A stretch of 58,828 bases of DNA from positions 1 to 58,828 of the forward strand of contig SVPB01000002.1 in NCBI GenBank assembly GCA_015066065.1, written 5' to 3'. The notes under the pieces were generated by a model. That model had not been told where the DNA came from. It saw only the letters and a list, made by a program, of their open reading frames with translations, and searched no databases. Origin of the DNA: Oscillospiraceae bacterium. Lineage in GTDB: Bacteria; Bacillota; Clostridia; Oscillospirales; Acutalibacteraceae. The position numbers were made by a program, and so were the translations under genes. Numbering within the stretch: the first letter of the stretch is position 1; every line of letters starts with the position of its first letter. Below, one piece after another: positions 27,903 to 37,723 of this stretch.

Positions 27903-30900
27903 AATACCTCCTTATTGCCGGGCTTGCGGTTCTTCATAAGCAGCAGCGCCAACACAGCGCCACCACCGACGATCACCACGGCCGCCGCAACGATCATGAT
28001 GATGAGCCACACCGGCATCTCGTCCGCCTGTGTCGTCTTGTTGGGCTGGGGCGGAATATAGGTGACGGGATCTGCGTCCTCGGTGACGATGGGATCGCCG
28101 GTCTCCAGGATGGGGAGCTTGGCGTTACCGGTCCAGACCTTATCCTGCTGGATCTCCACCCTATACTTGGGGTCCTCCTTGCCCGTGAGGTTTTCCTTAT
28201 CCAGTTTGCCGATCTCCGGGCCGGCATCCCAATCGCCCCACATGGCGTACAGGATCAGCTCGGGTTGGGGCACCACGTCGATAAGGAGGTTAAAGAGGTT
28301 CTGGCCTTCCTTGTCGGTGGCCCAGCCCATGAAACGCTTGCAGCTCTGGTAGGGATCGATCTCCGGGCCTTCCACCATCAGACCCACGGCAGTATGGGCG
28401 ACAAACTGTCCCTTGGCGTTGAGCTGCGCCTTGTCGGCATCGTCAAACGCACCGCCGTTGGCGTCAAACACCACGGTAGCCGGAATAGGCTTGGACAGCA
28501 CCATATCATCCAGATAGTAGTTGTATCCGGCGCCGCTGATAGCGCTATTGGTCATACCCACCAGCATGTACTTGCCGTTCTTGGGAGTAAAGCTGATGGA
28601 CACCTCGTTCCAGGTGCCGGGCACCATCTCGCCCGTCTCGTTGTTGGGGCTCACAGCGCCGTCAAACTCGAAGAGGGCGTTCTTGTCGTTCTTATCGCTT
28701 CTGCTGGTGAACTCCTCGGTGAGGTCATCGGTGCCCCAGATCCACGTGTTAAGGTAGAAGTTGGATGTTACCTGCACATCCCAGTAGAGCCAGAAGGTCA
28801 AGGTGTAGCTTTCGCCCTTGACAAACTCGTAGGGACGATTGGTGGCCGGGTTGATGAGGAAGAACTGGTTGCGGTCATAGCCGGCGTTGGAAATGCCGTC
28901 CAGACACAGAGAGCGCATACCATCCGGGGTGTGGTTGACATCCGGAGATATCACGGCATTACCACGGCGGACGAAGTCCACTCCGCCCAAGGGGAGCTCC
29001 TCAAAGTGCACCACGTTGCGATCGTAGGAGGTCTCCTCCCAAGCAGCATAGAGGGTCACAGCCGTCTGGCAGGGGATCTCGGTGGCCGGAGTGGTGCAGG
29101 GCGCATCCAGATACCAGCCGGCAAACTTGTAGCCGACACGCATCGCCACAGCCGTGGGGGCGGTCCATACAAACACCTCTTCCGGATCCATCGGATCGCC
29201 GCCCTGGGTATCGTAGGTCACCTGCGCCAGATGGCCGCCGACAATGTGGCTGATACTGAAGTCGTCAATGTGCAGGTCGTAGTCCACCCAGTTTTTATTA
29301 GAGGTGGTGGCAAGACCGTCGGTGATGGCCAGCACCAGGTACTGGGGGCCAGTGCCATGGGCGGTCACCGAGGGGATGGTGACGGTGATGGTGGTCCATT
29401 CGCCCGCTGTCAGGAAGACGTTGCTCACCTCGTTGCCGGCAGTGTTAAGGGTACCGTGAGAGGGGGAGGACAGCACCTGCATGGTGCGGTAGGGGTTGGC
29501 CTGAGCGCTGGAGGGGGGGTTGTTGTCCAGCACGGTCAGGTCGTTAACCGTATCCAGCATATAGCCTATGCTGGTGGTATCCTTCTCCGCCATCACTTTA
29601 AATGTCACGGTCAGCTCCTCGCCCGGCTCCACCACATAAGGGGTGTCGGCGCCATTGATCTGGAACGCCCACAACGGACGGGCAAAGTTACCGATATAGT
29701 TCTTCTGAATGGTCGCCTTGAGGGTCTGGCTACCGCCGGAGTTGCCCAGTTCAAAGGGCTTCTGAGGGTTGATGGCAAAGCCGTCCGCCGAGGTAACGCT
29801 CTCAAAATCCTGCGTCAGGGTAACCAGCTCAGGGGCATCCTTCTCCCACCCGGTGTACAGGGTGGTGTCGCCGGCGGGAACGGTGTAAGGAGAGGTCGCC
29901 GGCACGGTCAGCTCGGCGTCCTCAAACCAGCCGGTGTACTTGTAGCCGAAGCGGTAGGGCACCGGCAGCTCTGCCAGGCCGTTGTGATCCGCCATGACAT
30001 CCTCCAGCGCTTCACCGCCGGCGGTGTCAAAGGACACCTTGCCCCGGGGAACGTTAACGACCACGCTCACATCGTCAATGTGCAGGTCGTAGTCCACCCA
30101 CGTACTGCTACTCTGTTTCGCCTCTGTATCGGTAATAGCCAGCACCAGATACTGGGTGCCGGTGCCATGGGCAACCACCGAGGGAATGGTAGCGGTAATC
30201 GTGACCCACTGGCCGGCGGTCAGAGAGATGCCCTGCACCTCGTTGCCGGCGGCGTTGAGGGTACCATGGGAGGAGGTCATCACCTGCATGGTGCGGTAGG
30301 GGTTGGCCTGTGCGCTGGAGCTGGGGTTGCGGCTGAGTACGGTCAGGTCATTGACCGTATCCAGCATATAGCCCACATGGGTGGTATCCTTCTCCGCCAT
30401 AACCTTGAAAGAAACGGTAATGGACGTGTCCGGCTCCACCGCATAGGGGGTGGTCGCCCCCTTCATCTGCAGCGCCCACAGAGGACGGGCAAAATTGCCG
30501 TTATAGTTCTTCTGAATGGTCGCCTTGAGGGTCTGGTTGGTGCCCGCGGTGCCCAGCTCAAAGGGCTTCCGGGTGTTGATGGCAAAGCCGTCCGCCGAGG
30601 TGATGCCCTCGAAGTCCTGCACCTGGGTCGCCGGCACGACGGGGGTGGTATCCTGCGTCCATATGGCGTAGTAGGTCACGTTGCCGGAGAAGGTGGCGGC
30701 GGTCACCATGGAGCCGGTACCGTCCGCCTTAGAATTCCACCCACCAAAGGTGTACCCGTCACGGACGGGCTGGGGGAAGGTCACGGCGGCATTGTTGATG
30801 CCGTAGACCTTCTCTACCTTGCTGTCGTAGCCATAGTCAAAGGTCACCGACGCCGGGGTAATGCCGGCGACCACACGCACGTTGTCCACCAGGATGGAGG

Positions 30901-31588
30901 TGCCGCCCTGCGCTGTCGGGGTGGCGGTATGCATATAGACATGGATGGCGTTGTTATTCTGGTAGCTGCAATCGGCCACCACGATGGAGGCACGCTGCCA
31001 GCCGGTGGGAGAGTCGGATGCCTTGAGATCCGCCGCCACGCCCCAGTAGGAGGCGCCGTCGGTCTCGGGGGAGTTGAACTTACCCGTCCAGGCAGCCGAA
31101 CCAGCCATAACGCGCAGCTGGGCATCAGCGGACAGCGACTCCACCTTGTAGTCAAACTCCACCAGGAAGTCGGTGCCGTTGTTCCACTTCTCCTTGGTGC
31201 CGGTGCCGGAGAAGAACCGGAAACCCAGATTCTCCTTACTCACCGTATTGTCGGTGTAGGTCAGCTTCATGACCGAGCCGTGGGCGGCATCACCGCTGTC
31301 CACCACCTTGGCGTAAGCCGCACCAAAATCCGACACGTCTGTGGCGGCGGTGATGGTATACCCCGTAAAGTCGGTGGTATACTCGGTCTCTGCCGCTAAG
31401 GCGCCGGGCCAGACCATACAGCCAAACAGCACAGTCAAGGCCAGCAACAAAGCGCCGGTTTTCTTGCAGAGATGCGTTATCATAAAACATCTGCCTCCTT
31501 CACTAACAGAAGGGACGATTCCCCTTCCTAATACCACTTCAATTATACATCTGGACGTCCGGGAAAAGGAATAGCTAAAAATTATCAT
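27899..31588 (-). CDS. large surface protein with alternating beta-sandwich (CBM-like) and InlB/Flg_new-type repeats, C-terminal TM anchor
   Basis: 1229 aa; signal sequence; repeats such as VRDGYTFGGWNSKADGTG..VTYYAIW, YRFGYKYTGWFEDAELTVPATSP..TTLYTGWE, RVGYKFAGWYLDAPCTTPATEI..TLYAAWEE; C-terminus MPVWLIIMIVAAAVVIVGGGAVLALLLMKNRKPGNK. True start may be downstream (ITHLCKKTGALLLA..). Confidence 0.8.
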   Translation of the reverse strand: MIIFSYSFSRTSRCIIEVVLGRGIVPSVSEGGRCFMITHLCKKTGALLLALTVLFGCMVWPGALAAETEYTTDFTGYTITAATDVSDFGAAYAKVVDSGDAAHGSVMKLTYTDNTVSKENLGFRFFSGTGTKEKWNNGTDFLVEFDYKVESLSADAQLRVMAGSAAWTGKFNSPETDGASYWGVAADLKASDSPTGWQRASIVVADCSYQNNNAIHVYMHTATPTAQGGTSILVDNVRVVAGITPASVTFDYGYDSKVEKVYGINNAAVTFPQPVRDGYTFGGWNSKADGTGSMVTAATFSGNVTYYAIWTQDTTPVVPATQVQDFEGITSADGFAINTRKPFELGTAGTNQTLKATIQKNYNGNFARPLWALQMKGATTPYAVEPDTSITVSFKVMAEKDTTHVGYMLDTVNDLTVLSRNPSSSAQANPYRTMQVMTSSHGTLNAAGNEVQGISLTAGQWVTITATIPSVVAHGTGTQYLVLAITDTEAKQSSSTWVDYDLHIDDVSVVVNVPRGKVSFDTAGGEALEDVMADHNGLAELPVPYRFGYKYTGWFEDAELTVPATSPYTVPAGDTTLYTGWEKDAPELVTLTQDFESVTSADGFAINPQKPFELGNSGGSQTLKATIQKNYIGNFARPLWAFQINGADTPYVVEPGEELTVTFKVMAEKDTTSIGYMLDTVNDLTVLDNNPPSSAQANPYRTMQVLSSPSHGTLNTAGNEVSNVFLTAGEWTTITVTIPSVTAHGTGPQYLVLAITDGLATTSNKNWVDYDLHIDDFSISHIVGGHLAQVTYDTQGGDPMDPEEVFVWTAPTAVAMRVGYKFAGWYLDAPCTTPATEIPCQTAVTLYAAWEETSYDRNVVHFEELPLGGVDFVRRGNAVISPDVNHTPDGMRSLCLDGISNAGYDRNQFFLINPATNRPYEFVKGESYTLTFWLYWDVQVTSNFYLNTWIWGTDDLTEEFTSRSDKNDKNALFEFDGAVSPNNETGEMVPGTWNEVSISFTPKNGKYMLVGMTNSAISGAGYNYYLDDMVLSKPIPATVVFDANGGAFDDADKAQLNAKGQFVAHTAVGLMVEGPEIDPYQSCKRFMGWATDKEGQNLFNLLIDVVPQPELILYAMWGDWDAGPEIGKLDKENLTGKEDPKYRVEIQQDKVWTGNAKLPILETGDPIVTEDADPVTYIPPQPNKTTQADEMPVWLIIMIVAAAVVIVGGGAVLALLLMKNRKPGNKEVL
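29240..30630 (-). repeat. tandem duplicated module, about 807-810 nt period (about 270 aa)
   Basis: DFEGITSADGFAINTRKPFELG..LHIDD and DFESVTSADGFAINPQKPFELG..LHIDD; e.g. tcgtcaatgtgcaggtcgt at ~29262 and ~30072, and ttcttctgaatggtcgccttgagggtctgg at ~29700 and ~30507. Confidence 0.92.
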
Positions 31589-31662
31589 TTTTTATAAAAT
31601 CAGCATGGCTACAGCTCGTTTTTTTGGAGGATAAGAACGAACATTTCCTTTGAATTTATAAA

Positions 31663-31697
31663 AAAATCCCCGACGATTCGGAATCGTCGGGGATCAA
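31663..31697 (-). terminator. terminator after PHP gene
   Basis: atccccgacgattc-g-gaatcgtcggggat with adjacent A-tract on plus strand. Confidence 0.85.
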
Positions 31698-31700
31698 CCG

Positions 31701-32579
31701 TCACCGCATCAGGCGACGTTGTTGGATCTCACGAAAATGATGCTCGGTAGTTCCGGCAGACAAGGGTGGAATGTAATGGGGAGACTCCTCCGGCTTTTTG
31801 CTGGCGGCGTACATACCGCCACACAGACCGAAATGATCGGTGCCGCCGGAAACGTACAGCCCCTTCTCCAGCGCGATGGCATAGGCTCGCTGCTGCTCCT
31901 CGGCAGACAGCTCGGGGTGCCACACCTCCATCCCGTCCACGCCGATCTCTATCATCCGATCGATGAGGTGGAGCCGATCGTGGGGATGGGCCACCACAGC
32001 CATGCCGCCGGCCTCGTGTACCAGCCGAACGACCTCGTCCGCCGGACGGAACGCATAAGGCGCCGGCACCGTGCCCCGACGGGAGCCGTACACCGAGTGG
32101 AAAAAGGGCATATAGTCCAGATCCGTCACTAGACCCTTGGCCTTCATGGCCCGGAACACATGGTTGTTGCACAGCCAGGTGATATCCCCGTTGTAATCCA
32201 GCACCTCCTGCCAGGTGATGCCGGTGATCAATCCCTCTGCCAGACCCCGTTCAAAAAGCGCCTGGGTCTCGTGGCTTTCCTTGATGCTCAGCTGCCGCAG
32301 ATACTCCTGCATGGGCGGATGGGTCGGGTCAAAGTGATAGGCAGTCATGTGAAAGGGGCCGCCCTCCGGTAAAAAGGTGGAAAACTCCACCCCAAACAAG
32401 CACTCCAGCCCCGCCGCATCGCAGGCTTTCTTAAGATGGGGATAGGCGGTGGCGGTATCGTGGTCGGTGATGGCCAGCGCCCGGTAACCCTCCGCCTTGG
32501 CTGCCTGCACCAGCTGCTCCGGGGTGTACTGCCCATCCGAGTGGGTGGAATGGGTGTGTAGATTGGCATAGAACGTCAT
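31701..32579 (-). CDS. PHP-domain metal-dependent phosphoesterase
   Basis: MTFYANLHTHSTHSDGQYTPEQLVQAAKAEGYRALAITDHDTATAYPH. Confidence 0.92.
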   Translation of the reverse strand: MTFYANLHTHSTHSDGQYTPEQLVQAAKAEGYRALAITDHDTATAYPHLKKACDAAGLECLFGVEFSTFLPEGGPFHMTAYHFDPTHPPMQEYLRQLSIKESHETQALFERGLAEGLITGITWQEVLDYNGDITWLCNNHVFRAMKAKGLVTDLDYMPFFHSVYGSRRGTVPAPYAFRPADEVVRLVHEAGGMAVVAHPHDRLHLIDRMIEIGVDGMEVWHPELSAEEQQRAYAIALEKGLYVSGGTDHFGLCGGMYAASKKPEESPHYIPPLSAGTTEHHFREIQQRRLMR

Positions 32580-32652
32580 GGCGATCGCCTCCTTAATCAT
32601 ACGAACCCATTATAACAAAAATCGGCATAAGTGCAAGCAAAATCCTTTTTTC

Positions 32653-33609
32653 TTACAACGTATCCGGGTCGACCACGTTATCCTCGTAGTAGACGCTGCC
32701 ACCGATAAACTCCCGTACAAGGGAGGTGGCCGGTATCACTCCGGATTCCAGAGGTGCCAGTGCCGCCAGCGCTCCCATGAGCGTCCCCCACCGGGGAGCC
32801 GGCCGCAACGCCAGCAGATCATCGTACAGCGCCCGGCGGTACACCGCCGCCTCGTACCCGAAGAAGGTGTCGATATCGTGGGTGGCGTGGGGCTTATACG
32901 GCAGAATATACCGTTCCTCCCCCCGCTGGACGCTGTCAAACATCTGCAGGGTGTCCTCCAGCCGCCGGTGACGGTAATCCCGGTCCCGCAGCAGACGGCG
33001 TAAAAGGCGTATGTAGGACGGGTGCAGCAGTGTCCCGTCCGGCAGACGCAGACGGGTGCGTACGCTCACGTACAGCCGGGTGCTCAGTCCATCCGGCAGG
33101 GTCACCGCCGCCGGGTTGAGGGCGTGGATGCCCTCCACAATGACCACGTCATCCTCCCCCCGGGTCAACACCCGGCCGGAGGAGGTGCGCTCGTGGGTGG
33201 CAAAGTCAAAATGAGGTAGCTCGGTGGGCTTGCCGGCCAGCAGATCCTGCAGAACGCTGCCCAGCAAGGCGGCGTCCACCCGGTCGGGAGACTCTAAATC
33301 CAGCTCCCCCCGGGCCATCTGTGCCTTCTGTGTCCCATCCAGCGGATGGAAGAACTCGTCCATGGACACGGTGTGGGTGCCGATCCCCTGCCGGCGCAGC
33401 TTCTCCTCCAATATCCGGGCGGTGGTGGTCTTGCCCGACCCGGAGGGACCGGACAACAGCACCAGCGGCCGTTGACGGTGATGCCGGACAATATCCGCCG
33501 CCACCGCCTCTACCTGGGCATCGTACACCCCATCGGCGGCACGGATAAACCCCCGGGCATCCCGGGTCAGGCCCTCGTTGATGGCCGTAATATCCTTATA
33601 CATAGTCAT
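32653..33609 (-). CDS. uridine kinase/phosphoribulokinase-like nucleoside kinase
   Basis: LVLLSGPSGSGKTTTARILEEKLRRQGIGTHTVSMDEFFH; VIVEGIHALNP. Confidence 0.85.
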   Translation of the reverse strand: MTMYKDITAINEGLTRDARGFIRAADGVYDAQVEAVAADIVRHHRQRPLVLLSGPSGSGKTTTARILEEKLRRQGIGTHTVSMDEFFHPLDGTQKAQMARGELDLESPDRVDAALLGSVLQDLLAGKPTELPHFDFATHERTSSGRVLTRGEDDVVIVEGIHALNPAAVTLPDGLSTRLYVSVRTRLRLPDGTLLHPSYIRLLRRLLRDRDYRHRRLEDTLQMFDSVQRGEERYILPYKPHATHDIDTFFGYEAAVYRRALYDDLLALRPAPRWGTLMGALAALAPLESGVIPATSLVREFIGGSVYYEDNVVDPDTL

Positions 33610-33616
33610 ACCTCAC

Positions 33617-35230
33617 TTATCGATCCCATTTGTCCGCCAACGACTGGATCTGGTCGGCAAAACGGGCAAGATCTTTGTTGGAGCCGCCACGGTTGTGCTC
33701 GATCACGGTGAGCAGACGGCGGCCGGCGGCCAACAGACGGTTGAATACCCCTTCCGACCGGGAGGTTCCTCCACGGGGACGGACGGCGGTCAAGCGGGTG
33801 CGGTTGCCCGGGTCTAAGCAGGTGTCCGCCAGCAGGTCATACCCACCGCCGCTGTATGGCGCCGTGGCCGGTATCCCCAGCTGCTCGGTCACGGTGGCGG
33901 CAAAGGCATCGCACACCGTATCCGCCCCGTGGTTGACGAACACCCGTCGGGGCTTGCCGGGAAGCTTCGCCAGCCAAGCAAGCATCATCTCCCGGTCGGC
34001 GTGACCGCTGATGCCCTCCAGGGTCTCCACCGTGGCACGCACCTGGATCTCCTCCCCAAAGAGCTTAACCGTGGAAGCGCCCTCCACGATCTTACGGCCG
34101 ACGGTGCCCTCCGACTGGTAGCCCACAAACATCACGGTACATTCCGGCCGCCAAAGGTTGTGCTTCAGATGATGGCGGATGCGTCCTGCCTCGCACATGC
34201 CCGAAGCGGACAGAATGACCTTGGGAGTCTTGTCATAGTTGATCTGCCGGCTTTCGTCGCTGGTCACCGACAGGTGCAGGCCGGAAAACCGGATGGGGTT
34301 AACCCCCCGTTCCAGCAAGGCCAGGGTCTCCTCGTCATAGAAGGGGCGCAGGGCGGTGTCGTTGCTGTAGATGTTGGTGGCCTCCACCGCCAGAGGACTG
34401 TCCACCCATACGGGGAAATCCCCGTGGCCGGTGACCAGCCCTTGCTCCTTGATCTGCCGCAGCAGGTACAGAAGCTCCTGGGTACGACCGATGGCAAAGC
34501 AGGGGATCACCACATTGCCGCCCTTATCCAGCGTACGCTGAATGACCCGGGACAGATGCCCGAGATAATCCGGCCGGGGGCCATGGGTCCGGTCGCCGTA
34601 GGTGGACTCAATGATGACGTAATCAGCGGCCGGCGGTGTTTGAGGATCCCGGATAAGCGGCCGGTTGACGTTGCCCAGATCGCCGGAAAACAAGAGGGTG
34701 CGTTCCCCCTCCCCGGTGGGTACCGTCAGGGACACGCTGGCAGAGCCCAGCAGGTGTCCTGCGTCGGTAAACTGCAGGCGCAAGCCTCCCGGCAGGTCGT
34801 ACACCGCATCATAACCGCAGGGTTCAAGCCGTTGGATGGTGGCCATGGCGTCGGCGGCGGTGTACAATGGCTGGTACGGTTCTTCGCCATTGCGCTTGGC
34901 CTTGCGTGCCCGCCATTCCGCCTCAAACTCCTGAATATGTGCAGAATCCAACAACATAATGCGGCACAGAGCCGCTGTAGCGGCCGTGGTGTAAATGGGA
35001 CCGGCAAACCCCTCTTTGACCAGCAGGGGCAGCCGACCGGAATGGTCGATGTGGGCATGGGTGAGCAGAATACAGTCAATGTCCCCAGCCGCCACCGGCA
35101 GGGCGGCGTTTTCATACATATCGGCGCCCTGCTCCATGCCGCAGTCAATGAGAATACGCTGGCTACCGGTATCCAGCAAGGTGCAGGAGCCGGTAACCTC
35201 ATGCGCCGCACCGTAAAAATATAGTTTCAT
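33617..35230 (-). CDS. MBL-fold metallo-hydrolase, beta-CASP/RMMBL RNA-processing family
   Basis: ILLTHAHIDHSGRLPLL; FSGDLGN; VIIESTYGDRTHG; ISGHADREMMLAWL. Confidence 0.93.
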   Translation of the reverse strand: MKLYFYGAAHEVTGSCTLLDTGSQRILIDCGMEQGADMYENAALPVAAGDIDCILLTHAHIDHSGRLPLLVKEGFAGPIYTTAATAALCRIMLLDSAHIQEFEAEWRARKAKRNGEEPYQPLYTAADAMATIQRLEPCGYDAVYDLPGGLRLQFTDAGHLLGSASVSLTVPTGEGERTLLFSGDLGNVNRPLIRDPQTPPAADYVIIESTYGDRTHGPRPDYLGHLSRVIQRTLDKGGNVVIPCFAIGRTQELLYLLRQIKEQGLVTGHGDFPVWVDSPLAVEATNIYSNDTALRPFYDEETLALLERGVNPIRFSGLHLSVTSDESRQINYDKTPKVILSASGMCEAGRIRHHLKHNLWRPECTVMFVGYQSEGTVGRKIVEGASTVKLFGEEIQVRATVETLEGISGHADREMMLAWLAKLPGKPRRVFVNHGADTVCDAFAATVTEQLGIPATAPYSGGGYDLLADTCLDPGNRTRLTAVRPRGGTSRSEGVFNRLLAAGRRLLTVIEHNRGGSNKDLARFADQIQSLADKWDR

Positions 35231-35389
35231 GCCCATCACTCCTTCTCCTATATTGTATCATACCACATGGAAAAAATGAAGAAAAGGAGAGAAATAGCGT
35301 AAAAAATACAAAACTCTTCACCGATGGTTGCAAAACGGGACAGGATTTGGTATGATAGCCGTATGAATGAGCAACCGGAGGGAACCGAT

Positions 35390-36343
35390 ATGAACATCGT
35401 GGTACTGGACACCGCCACCGTGGCGGACGAGGACGTAAGCCTGGCCTTTCTGAGCCGATACGGGCAGGTCACCGCCTACTATATGTCCTCTCAGGAGGAG
35501 GTGCCCTCCCGGATCCGGGAGGCAGAGCTGGTGCTTATCAACAAGGTGCATCTGGGCGAGGCTGAGATGGCCGCCGCCCCCCACCTTAAGTACATCGGGC
35601 TGTTTGCCACCGGCTATAACAATGTGGATCTGGACGCCGCCCGGCGCCGGGGTATCACGGTATGCAACGTGCCGGGGTATTCCACCGAGGCGGTGGCGCA
35701 GCATACCGTGGCGCTGATGCTGGAGCACTTTAACCGGGTGGCAGACTACCATCGGTCGGTGACCGACGGCGACTGGGTGCATAGTGAGACCTTCTGTTAT
35801 TCCCCCATCCCTCTAGCGGAGGTGCACGGCAAGACGCTGGGCATCGTGGGGTACGGGGCCATCGGCCGCCGGGTGGCGGATATCGCCCGTGCCTTCGGCA
35901 TGTCGGTGCTGGTGTACGCCCGACGGCCCTTAAACGAGCCGGAGGTGGAGCAGGTGCCTTTCCGGGAGCTGCTGGAGCGCTCGGACGTGGTATCCCTGCA
36001 TTGCCCCCTCAACGCCGATTCTGCGGATATGATGGACGAGGCCGCCTTTGCCGCCATGAAGCCCGGGGCACTCTTTATCAACACCGCCCGGGGCGGTCTG
36101 GTGGACGAGCAGGCCCTGCGCCGGGCGTTGGAGTCCGGGCATCTGGGCGGTGCGGCGCTGGACGTGCTCCGGCAGGAGCCCATGGCGGCGGATTGCCCTC
36201 TGCTGGGCGCTCCCCGGTGCATCATCACCCCCCACGTGGCGTGGGCGGCGGTGGATACCCGCCGGCGGCTGGTGGGCATCGTGGAGGAGAATATCCGGGC
36301 CTTCCTGGATGGCTCCCCCATCAACAACGTGGTGAAAGGATAA
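35390..36343 (+). CDS. D-2-hydroxyacid dehydrogenase (NAD-binding)
   Basis: GKTLGIVGYGAIGRRVADIARAFGMSVLVYARR; LFINTARGGLVDEQALRRALESGHLGGAALDVL. Confidence 0.92.
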   Translation: MNIVVLDTATVADEDVSLAFLSRYGQVTAYYMSSQEEVPSRIREAELVLINKVHLGEAEMAAAPHLKYIGLFATGYNNVDLDAARRRGITVCNVPGYSTEAVAQHTVALMLEHFNRVADYHRSVTDGDWVHSETFCYSPIPLAEVHGKTLGIVGYGAIGRRVADIARAFGMSVLVYARRPLNEPEVEQVPFRELLERSDVVSLHCPLNADSADMMDEAAFAAMKPGALFINTARGGLVDEQALRRALESGHLGGAALDVLRQEPMAADCPLLGAPRCIITPHVAWAAVDTRRRLVGIVEENIRAFLDGSPINNVVKG

Positions 36344-36347
36344 CGTC

Positions 36348-37103
36348 ATGACCGAACAACGCATCCGTGCTCATCTGCACGCTGCCGTCTTTGGCCGGGA
36401 GATGACGGTGCTGCCGGTGACCGGTTCCACCAATGACCGGTGCCGGCAGTTGGCCGCCCAAGGCGCCCCGGAGGGCACCGTGGTGGTGGCCGCCGCCCAG
36501 ACCGCCGGTCGGGGACGGCGAGGACGCCTCTTTCTGTCCCCCGAGGGCGGCGTATACCTGTCGATGCTGTTGCGCCCCCAGCCGGGATGGGACCCGGGGC
36601 AGATCACCGCCATGGCGGCGGTGGCCGCCGCCCGGGCGGTGGAGTCGGTCTGTCACGCCAAGGTGGGCATCAAATGGGTCAACGATCTGTATCTGGGCGG
36701 CAAAAAGCTCTGTGGTATCCTGACCGAAGGGGTGCCGGATGCCCACGGGCATCTGCTGTATGCGGTGGTGGGTATCGGCATCAACGTGGATACCGTGCCC
36801 CCGGAGGTAGCGGCCATCGCCACCTCCCTGACTGCCGAGGGCTACACCGTCGACCGGGCGGTGCTGACAGCCGCCCTGCTGGACGAGTGGGAGCGTCTGT
36901 ATACTACCGGTGACACCCGGGAGGTGCTGGAGGAAAGCCGCCGGCGATCGGTGGTGCTGGGACGCACCGTTACCGTCACCCGGGGGGACGAACGGTTTTC
37001 CGCCCGGGCGATACGCATCAACGATCAAGGACATCTGCTGGTGGAAACCGCCGCCGGCGAGACCGTGACTTTATTTTCCGGGGAGGTTAGTTTACAGCTA
37101 TGA
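36348..37103 (+). CDS. birA: biotin-[acetyl-CoA-carboxylase] ligase, lacking N-terminal HTH
   Basis: TGSTNDRCRQLA..QTAGRGRRGRLFLSPEGGVYLSMLLRP; KWVNDLYLGGKKLCGILTE. Confidence 0.92.
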   Translation: MTEQRIRAHLHAAVFGREMTVLPVTGSTNDRCRQLAAQGAPEGTVVVAAAQTAGRGRRGRLFLSPEGGVYLSMLLRPQPGWDPGQITAMAAVAAARAVESVCHAKVGIKWVNDLYLGGKKLCGILTEGVPDAHGHLLYAVVGIGINVDTVPPEVAAIATSLTAEGYTVDRAVLTAALLDEWERLYTTGDTREVLEESRRRSVVLGRTVTVTRGDERFSARAIRINDQGHLLVETAAGETVTLFSGEVSLQL

Positions 37104-37609
37104 AGCTATCGCAATTGGTTACCGCCGCCTTGCTGACGGCGGTGCTGTGTGTGCTGGCACCGGTGACGGTGCCGGTGGGGGTCATCCCCCTGTCCGCCGC
37201 CACCTTAGGCGTTTACCTGGTGGCCGGGATGCAGAAGGTGCATACCGCTACCCTGAGCGTGGCGGTGTACATCCTGCTGGGGGCGCTGGGCGTACCGGTG
37301 TTTGCCGGCTATAACGCCGGTATGGGTCTGCTCACCGGCATCACCGGTGGGTTCCTCATTGGATATGTGGCCTGCGCCGCCGTATCCAGCGCCATCATCG
37401 GCGGTAAGATCAAAGGCTGGCGCGTACCCTTAGCCTTCGTCGCCGGCACGCTGGTGCTGTATATCATAGGCGCCGGCTGGTATATGTGGCAGACCGCCTG
37501 CACCATCACCACCGCCCTGAGCGTGTGTGTACTGCCTTTCCTGGTATGGGACGGCATCAAGATCGCCGCCGCCACCGGCATCATCTCGTTGGTTAAAAAG
37601 CATCTGTAA
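37100..37609 (+). CDS. bioY: biotin transporter BioY
   Basis: MKLSQLVTAALLTAVLCVLAPVTVPVGVIPLSAATLGVYLVAGM..; overlaps birA by 4 nt. Confidence 0.92.
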   Translation: MKLSQLVTAALLTAVLCVLAPVTVPVGVIPLSAATLGVYLVAGMQKVHTATLSVAVYILLGALGVPVFAGYNAGMGLLTGITGGFLIGYVACAAVSSAIIGGKIKGWRVPLAFVAGTLVLYIIGAGWYMWQTACTITTALSVCVLPFLVWDGIKIAAATGIISLVKKHL

Positions 37610-37659
37610 GGTAACCGAACAGAGAAAGCAGGCGCTCCGTGATTAAAACGTGAACATAA

Positions 37660-37723
37660 AAAACGAGACCGCCCGAGAGAGACACTTCCTTACGAAGTGC
37701 GCCTCTTTAGGCGGTCTCGTTTT
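37660..37723. terminator. two-tier bidirectional terminator hairpin between bioY and rsmA
   Basis: Outer stem aaaacgagaccgcc/ggcggtctcgtttt (14 bp) enclosing inner cacttc/gaagtg hairpin. Confidence 0.8.

Noticed and set aside
28265-31399. 1044-aa plus-strand ORF antisense to the repeat surface protein
   Set aside because: High-GC shadow ORF: His/Gly/Val-rich composition, no domain, no RBS logic; the opposite strand has signal peptide, domains and repeats.
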